From positions 7,025-71,024 of the forward strand of contig JBEKBJ010000010.1 in NCBI GenBank assembly GCA_050015455.1: DNA of 64,000 bases, in the 5' to 3' direction. Below the pieces are notes generated by a model. It saw only the letters and a program-made list of their open reading frames with translations. It was not told where the DNA came from and ran no database searches. The position numbers were made by a program, and so were the translations under genes. Shown here piece by piece: positions 60,409 to 64,000 of the stretch. Each line of letters begins with the position of its first letter. Positions within the stretch are counted from its first letter, which is position 1. The stretch is from JAGDMS01 sp050015455 (lineage in GTDB: Bacteria; Desulfobacterota; Binatia; HRBIN30).

Positions 60409-62202
60409 CTACGCCAGCACAGGCAGGGAAATCGTGAACTTGGTACCAGCGCCCCGATGGCTGTCGACGGCGATCTCGCCGCCCAAGAGGTCGACCAGCC
60501 GCTTGACGATGAAGAGCCCCAAGCCAACCCCGCCGCCACGTGCCGACACGCTGCCGCCCTGCCGGAACATCTCGAAGATGAACGGCCGATCTTCCTCCAG
60601 GATACCCGGACCGCTGTCCGTCACCGAAAAACGCACATGGCCTGTCGCGTTCACGGCCTCGGCCTCGACCCGCACTGAACCCTGCTCCGTAAACTTCAAG
60701 GCATTGTGCACCAGGTTGCGCAGGATTCTCTCGACCTTGCCGCGATCGGTTCGGAAGATAAGGTCGGTGTCGACCGCATGCCAGTCAAGGTCGACGCCAT
60801 CCTTGCGCCAGGAGGTCGGAACATTCCGCTTGAGCCCGTCGAAGAGCTCACCCAGGGTAAACTCCTCGCGTGCGATCTCCACGACACGCGCCTCGAGCCG
60901 ATTGAGATCGAGCATCTCTTGCACCATCTCGTTGAGCTGAATGGCCTGATCGCGGATGCGGCGCAGCGGGTCGGCTTCATCCGGCTCCACCGGTCTTACG
61001 ATGCCGTCGAGCAATATATCAGTATAGCCGAGGATGACGTTCAGCGGCGTCCGTAGCTCGTGCGAAAGCGTGCTGACGAACTCCGACTTGATCTCGTTGG
61101 CGCTGCGTGCTTCCTGCACGAGCCGGGCATTCTCGAAGGCTACCGCGGCAGAGTTGGCGATAGCCCTGAGCAGGCGCTGCCGAGCGGCCGCGTCGCTATT
61201 CCCCGCAGCGCAATAGGCACAAACCAGGAATCCAATGATGCGGTCGCCGCGCAGGATCGGCTGCGTCAGTGCCTCTCGGACCCCCCAGCGGTGCAGCAGC
61301 GGCTCGGGGAGAAGCGACAGTTCGTTTCGTGCACCTGCTTCAAAGAGCCGCAGCGATTCGAAGAGATCCGGGGTGCTCGCCGCATCGAAGTTGAGGGCGA
61401 ACAGCTCGCCGCTGATCTCGTCTTCTGCGCCGTACACCGCCACGGCGCGAAACATGTCCTGGTTTTCGGCGCGGCGATAGAGCGCAACCCATCCGGCGTC
61501 GAGCGCTCGTTGCGTCTCCCGCGCGAGATCCTTATCCATGGCGTCGGGGTCGGCGATGGTGGTGTTCAGGGCACGACCGACCTCCAGGAGGGCGTTGGAA
61601 AACTCCTGTTCGCGCTGCTGCAGCGCGTTGGCGTGCTCGATCTCCGCGGTTCTTTTGAAGGCCGCGAATCGGCGCTCGTCGAGCAGGCGGGCGCCGAGGA
61701 TCGTCAGGGCCGCGCTGCTGAAGACAGCGAAGGTGGCGTAAGCTGGGGGAACCGCTGAGACGGCTCCGCCAAGGAGCGCGAGAGGAAAGCCCAGCACTGC
61801 ACCGAGGCTGCCAAGAAGCTGACCGCGCTGCCCCCACGGGTGGAAGACTGTCATCCCGCTCATGAACAGCGACAGCAAGAGCGCGCAGATCTCGCCAGTG
61901 CCTCGCTCTGCCGCGAAATAGCAATTCATGGCGAGGCCGAGTGCGCTCGTGCAGAGCGCGGTGATGTGGATGCTGCGCGATGGCATGCGCCTGACCGCGA
62001 TGATCTGCAGAGTGCAGATCAGTAGATACGCCGCAGAGACCGCCACTAAGGCGGCCCGGCGCTGCGGCATGAAGAACCACTCGACCGCGTTCACCGCGCT
62101 CATGATAGTCAAGAACGCCAATACCACCTGGGGCACGCCTCGCGCGACGAGTTCTGCAGTATCGGCCCGGTACCTGGCTTCGATGTCCGCGCTGTGAACC
62201 AT
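60409..62202 (-). CDS. Membrane histidine kinase with GAF domain, orphan
   Basis: The protein has 597 residues. Several hydrophobic segments (about 25-190: VVLAFLTIMSAVNAVEWFFM, ALVAVSAAYLLICTLQIIAV, ICALLLSLFMSGMTVF) form the sensor part. A GAF-like domain follows (about 220-355). HisKA has His in FVSTLSHELRTPLNVILGYT. HATPase motifs are NLVHNALKF, DSGPGI and GGGVGLGLFIVKRL. No receiver or response regulator is adjacent. The start is set at ATG 62202; a longer frame upstream overlaps the HicA fragment in antisense and is rejected. Confidence 0.87.
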   Translation of the reverse strand: MVHSADIEARYRADTAELVARGVPQVVLAFLTIMSAVNAVEWFFMPQRRAALVAVSAAYLLICTLQIIAVRRMPSRSIHITALCTSALGLAMNCYFAAERGTGEICALLLSLFMSGMTVFHPWGQRGQLLGSLGAVLGFPLALLGGAVSAVPPAYATFAVFSSAALTILGARLLDERRFAAFKRTAEIEHANALQQREQEFSNALLEVGRALNTTIADPDAMDKDLARETQRALDAGWVALYRRAENQDMFRAVAVYGAEDEISGELFALNFDAASTPDLFESLRLFEAGARNELSLLPEPLLHRWGVREALTQPILRGDRIIGFLVCAYCAAGNSDAAARQRLLRAIANSAAVAFENARLVQEARSANEIKSEFVSTLSHELRTPLNVILGYTDILLDGIVRPVEPDEADPLRRIRDQAIQLNEMVQEMLDLNRLEARVVEIAREEFTLGELFDGLKRNVPTSWRKDGVDLDWHAVDTDLIFRTDRGKVERILRNLVHNALKFTEQGSVRVEAEAVNATGHVRFSVTDSGPGILEEDRPFIFEMFRQGGSVSARGGGVGLGLFIVKRLVDLLGGEIAVDSHRGAGTKFTISLPVLA

Positions 62203-62332
62203 TTGCGCCGTGCAACAATAGACCGGCCCGGAGGTGTTGTCGAACGTCTCTGCCGGGTACTCCAACCAACGCGAAGTGGCCCGCCACGCCGAAACACCAC
62301 CTTGGTCACCTTGCTGAACAGCCCTTTGAAGG

Positions 62333-62450
62333 GTTACCGCTGATGATCTTCTGGCTCGCATACTCCGCCGCACATCGGACGCGAACATCGCCTTCAACGA
62401 CCTCCGTCAGCTGCTGCGCCGTTTAGGCTTCGAGGACAGTGAGAGGTGCG
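62333..62450 (+). pseudogene. HicA-type toxin fragment
   Basis: The plus strand reads ADDLLARILRRTSDANIAFN then DLRQLLRRLGFEDSER, matching the start of HicA/YcfA toxins (ILRGTSDANIxFxDLxxLLxxLGFxxxxR). The following GSHHIF part is lost where the SDR direct repeat begins. There is no start codon, so it is a dead fragment. Confidence 0.5.
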
Positions 62451-62465
62451 GCCCGAGATCTCGAT

Positions 62466-62768
62466 CCGTTTTCATTTCCCGGCGCATGTGCGAAGGTTCC
62501 GGAACATGAGCCCTTTAACAGAAGACCAACTCATTGTGATCACCGGCGCGTCGGGTTTGATCGGCTGCCACCTCACGCACACGATCCTCGCCTCATACCC
62601 AACCGTTCGCATCCGTCTGCTCGCCCGGCCGTCGTCAGACCTGACGGCATTCACCGGGCGGCCCAACGTCGAAGCTGTCAGGATCAGCCGGTGGGACGAC
62701 ACCGAGCAGCTGCAGGATGCCTTTCGCCAAGTCGACTATGTCTTCAACACTGCCGGGGCGGTGGTCGA
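62466..62768 (+). repeat. Direct repeat, copy 2
   Basis: Second copy of the 303-bp sequence at 58599-58901. Homology ends sharply at GTGGTCGA, where copy 1 continues as CTGGGGGAAG and copy 2 continues with sequence for the SDR C-terminus. Confidence 0.85.
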
Positions 62769-62879
62769 ATCGACAAGGCGAAGCGGGAGATGGGGTTTCA
62801 ACCGCGGATCAGCTTAGACACGGGTGTGGACCAATGTGCGGCATGGCGCAAAACGCTGCCGCAGTTCCGGTCTAGCTGA
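62506..62879 (+). pseudogene. Second SDR copy with a large internal deletion
   Basis: It starts MSPLTEDQLIVITGASGLIG and keeps 88 codons of the N-terminus. At 62768 it joins, one base out of frame, to the family C-terminus read as IDKAKREMGFQPRISLDTGV and DQCAAWRKTLP. About 170-200 internal codons are missing. It therefore holds the end that copy 1 lacks. Confidence 0.8.
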
Positions 62880-62916
62880 TGGGCAAAGTTCGCCCCGGGC
62901 AAGGCCCGGGGTTGGT

Positions 62917-63318
62917 CTACCAAATAACGGAGACCAGCCTGGAGCCCTGAATGTCACTGTCTCTCGTTAGCAGTGGGAGATCGAGGTGGCGTGCTGCCGC
63001 GCAGATCAGGGCGTCGAACGGATCGTCGTTCGGACGCATCTCGTCGGCAAGGTAGACCTGCTCAGGTGTCAGGTCGACGGGTTGATAGGCGGGGTTGCTG
63101 AAGAGATCGGCGAAGAAATCCCGCACCGGCCGGCCCAGATCGATGCGCCCGATGTGGGCCAACAAAGCGCATTCCCAGATGACGGCTGCGGGGATGTAGA
63201 TTATGCGGGTGCGCCGTTCAGCCGCGGCAAACATCGCTGCCGCACGCTTGCCCAGGTGTTTGCTTCCTGCGGCGTTGAAAACCAGCGCATGGGTGTCTGC
63301 AACTGCGGCGCGACTCAT
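62917..63318 (-). CDS. vapC: PIN-domain toxin, VapC-type
   Basis: The 133-residue RNase-type toxin has the four acidic positions of PIN domains: Asp8 in AAVADTHALVFNAAG, Glu49 in AAVIWECALLAHIG, Asp99 in NDDPFDALICAAARHL and Asp117/119 in LLTRDSDIQG. It probably cleaves RNA when free of its antitoxin. The start overlaps the antitoxin stop by four bases (ATGA). Confidence 0.9.
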   Translation of the reverse strand: MSRAAVADTHALVFNAAGSKHLGKRAAAMFAAAERRTRIIYIPAAVIWECALLAHIGRIDLGRPVRDFFADLFSNPAYQPVDLTPEQVYLADEMRPNDDPFDALICAAARHLDLPLLTRDSDIQGSRLVSVIW

Positions 63319-63644
63319 CGCCGCGCTCTGCGGGCGCGCACTGGCGTCTTGACCGTTTTGCGTCTGCGCCCATACCGACCGGCTTCTTCTGAGACAAGCG
63401 CGCCCCGGAACAGGGCTCGAACCGCGGCGTCGGCCCGAACGAGGTCCGGATCAGCCTCGGCGATGCGAACCGTTCCAACCACCGACCGGATCGTGGACTC
63501 ATGTACCTGGCCGCCGGTGCGCGCAGCCGACACCAGCCTGTCGAGCACGGCGCTCATGCTTCGCGCCCCTGAGGCCCGCGCCCGCCCTCGGAGCCAGAGC
63601 AAGTTCTCCGCCGCCAGGGTTACCGACACCGCTTGTTTCGACAT
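63315..63644 (-). CDS. vapB: Antitoxin partner of the PIN toxin, ribbon-helix-helix-like
   Basis: The 109-residue protein starts MSKQAVSVTLAAENLLWLRG and RARASGARSMSAVLDRLVSA, a ribbon-helix-helix type N-terminus that would bind its own promoter. The basic C-terminus (RRRKTVKTPVRARRARR) may contact the toxin. ATG 63644 is the best fit; a start 12 codons upstream is possible. Classical toxin-antitoxin order. Confidence 0.78.
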   Translation of the reverse strand: MSKQAVSVTLAAENLLWLRGRARASGARSMSAVLDRLVSAARTGGQVHESTIRSVVGTVRIAEADPDLVRADAAVRALFRGALVSEEAGRYGRRRKTVKTPVRARRARR

Positions 63645-63965
63645 ACGATGTTTATACGATAAGCGGCATGGTGCCAGCAAGCGTGAAGTGCCCTACACGC
63701 ACGTTTTGAACCGTGCCGGTCAGGGTGTCTTGAGCCCCACAGACCGAATCGCAGGCGGGGATCCGATAGCGTGCTATGCCGCGACGCCGCAGCTGCTTAC
63801 CACACAGCATCAGGGGAAGCCGCCGTTACAAGGCGTTTGACTTCAGGAGCAAAATGGCCGAAGAGACCGGCAGGCGAGGCGTGCTATACAGGCGCGCATA
63901 AATAACGAGACATCAGATCCCAACTGTGGCATAATCTCCTCGATTGTGGTGGGGAGGAGGAGGTT
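63645..63965. other. Intergenic region, no gene seen
   Basis: About 320 bp upstream of both the vapBC pair and the last partial gene. It should hold the divergent promoters. No recognisable coding sequence, repeat or clear promoter boxes are seen. Confidence 0.4.
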
Positions 63966-64000
63966 ATGGTCCCACGGGTATTGCGCGTGCATCCGAAGAC
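63966..64000 (+). CDS. Start of a gene cut by the window edge
   Basis: ATG 63966 is preceded by a very strong GGAGGAGGAGGTT site. The visible product is only MVPRVLRVHPKT, too short to identify. Confidence 0.5.
   Translation, partial: MVPRVLRVHPK

Noticed and set aside
62203..62397. A 65-residue N-terminal extension of the orphan histidine kinase
   Set aside because: It is antisense to the HicA fragment and lacks a ribosome site; the hydrophobic sensor begins after the Met at 62202.
1..64000. tRNA or rRNA genes, CRISPR arrays, complete insertion sequences or prophage
   Set aside because: None could be recognised by reading both strands; only a short IS1182-type relic was found.

Overview
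The window is GC-rich and gene-dense, from a free-living, probably Gram-negative-type soil or water bacterium. No rRNA, tRNA or phylogenetic marker gene is present, so taxonomy is inference only. The mix of an F420/LLM-type oxidoreductase, DUF3024, paired ArsA-like ATPases, a single-chain long-chain acyl-CoA carboxylase and Cys-rich cohesin/dockerin-type secreted proteins recalls uncultured deltaproteobacterial or Binatota-like lineages.

Layout. 0-7 kb (minus strand): a NarL-type two-component pair, cut by the window edge. Next is an operon of a four-cluster ferredoxin, an FAD oxidoreductase, a MoaD-like sulfur carrier and a double nitroreductase (SagB-like). It looks like an aldehyde ferredoxin oxidoreductase accessory set with no catalytic subunit. 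purF follows. 7-16 kb: small housekeeping genes, then a five-gene acyl-CoA operon (AtuD-, AtuC-, AtuF-, AtuE- and AtuA-like) consistent with acyclic terpene or other branched isoprenoid acid breakdown. 16-24 kb: an arabinofuranosidase relic, a galaxin-like Cys-rich secreted protein, bacterioferritin, a PLP decarboxylase/lyase, an EthD-domain protein, an LLM oxidoreductase, DUF3024, asd and an acetyltransferase. 24-32 kb: an APC transporter split by an 11-bp tandem duplication, a D,D-carboxypeptidase homologue that has lost its catalytic motifs, a large hybrid histidine kinase and small membrane or HEAT proteins.

32.4-39.6 kb is the most unusual region. Seven consecutive secreted proteins are built from cohesin-like domains, dockerin-like double calcium loops, an FG-GAP piece, a shared C-terminal module and a C-terminal sorting-type tail. 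No enzyme is among them. It looks like a non-cellulosomal surface scaffold that evolved by recent duplication and module shuffling.

39.7-57.7 kb is mainly metabolic: fabF, two ArsA-like ATPases, a MaoC double hotdog protein, gpmA, a slipin, an Xaa-Pro aminopeptidase, an intact D,D-carboxypeptidase, a secernin-like peptidase, a single-chain BC-BCCP-CT acyl-CoA carboxylase carrying in-frame repeat insertions, and a Vgb-like propeller. 57.9-64 kb is an accessory island: DUF433/PIN-like and VapBC-type toxin-antitoxin pairs, a HicA fragment, a possible PD-(D/E)XK nuclease, an IS1182-type relic, an orphan histidine kinase, and two complementary broken copies of one SDR gene.

Two kinds of short repeats run through the window. 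One is a GC-rich palindromic element (CCCTCACCC...GGGGTGAGGG type). The other is a set of word-like degenerate repeats that form hairpin arms at gene ends. Both have entered coding regions in several places.
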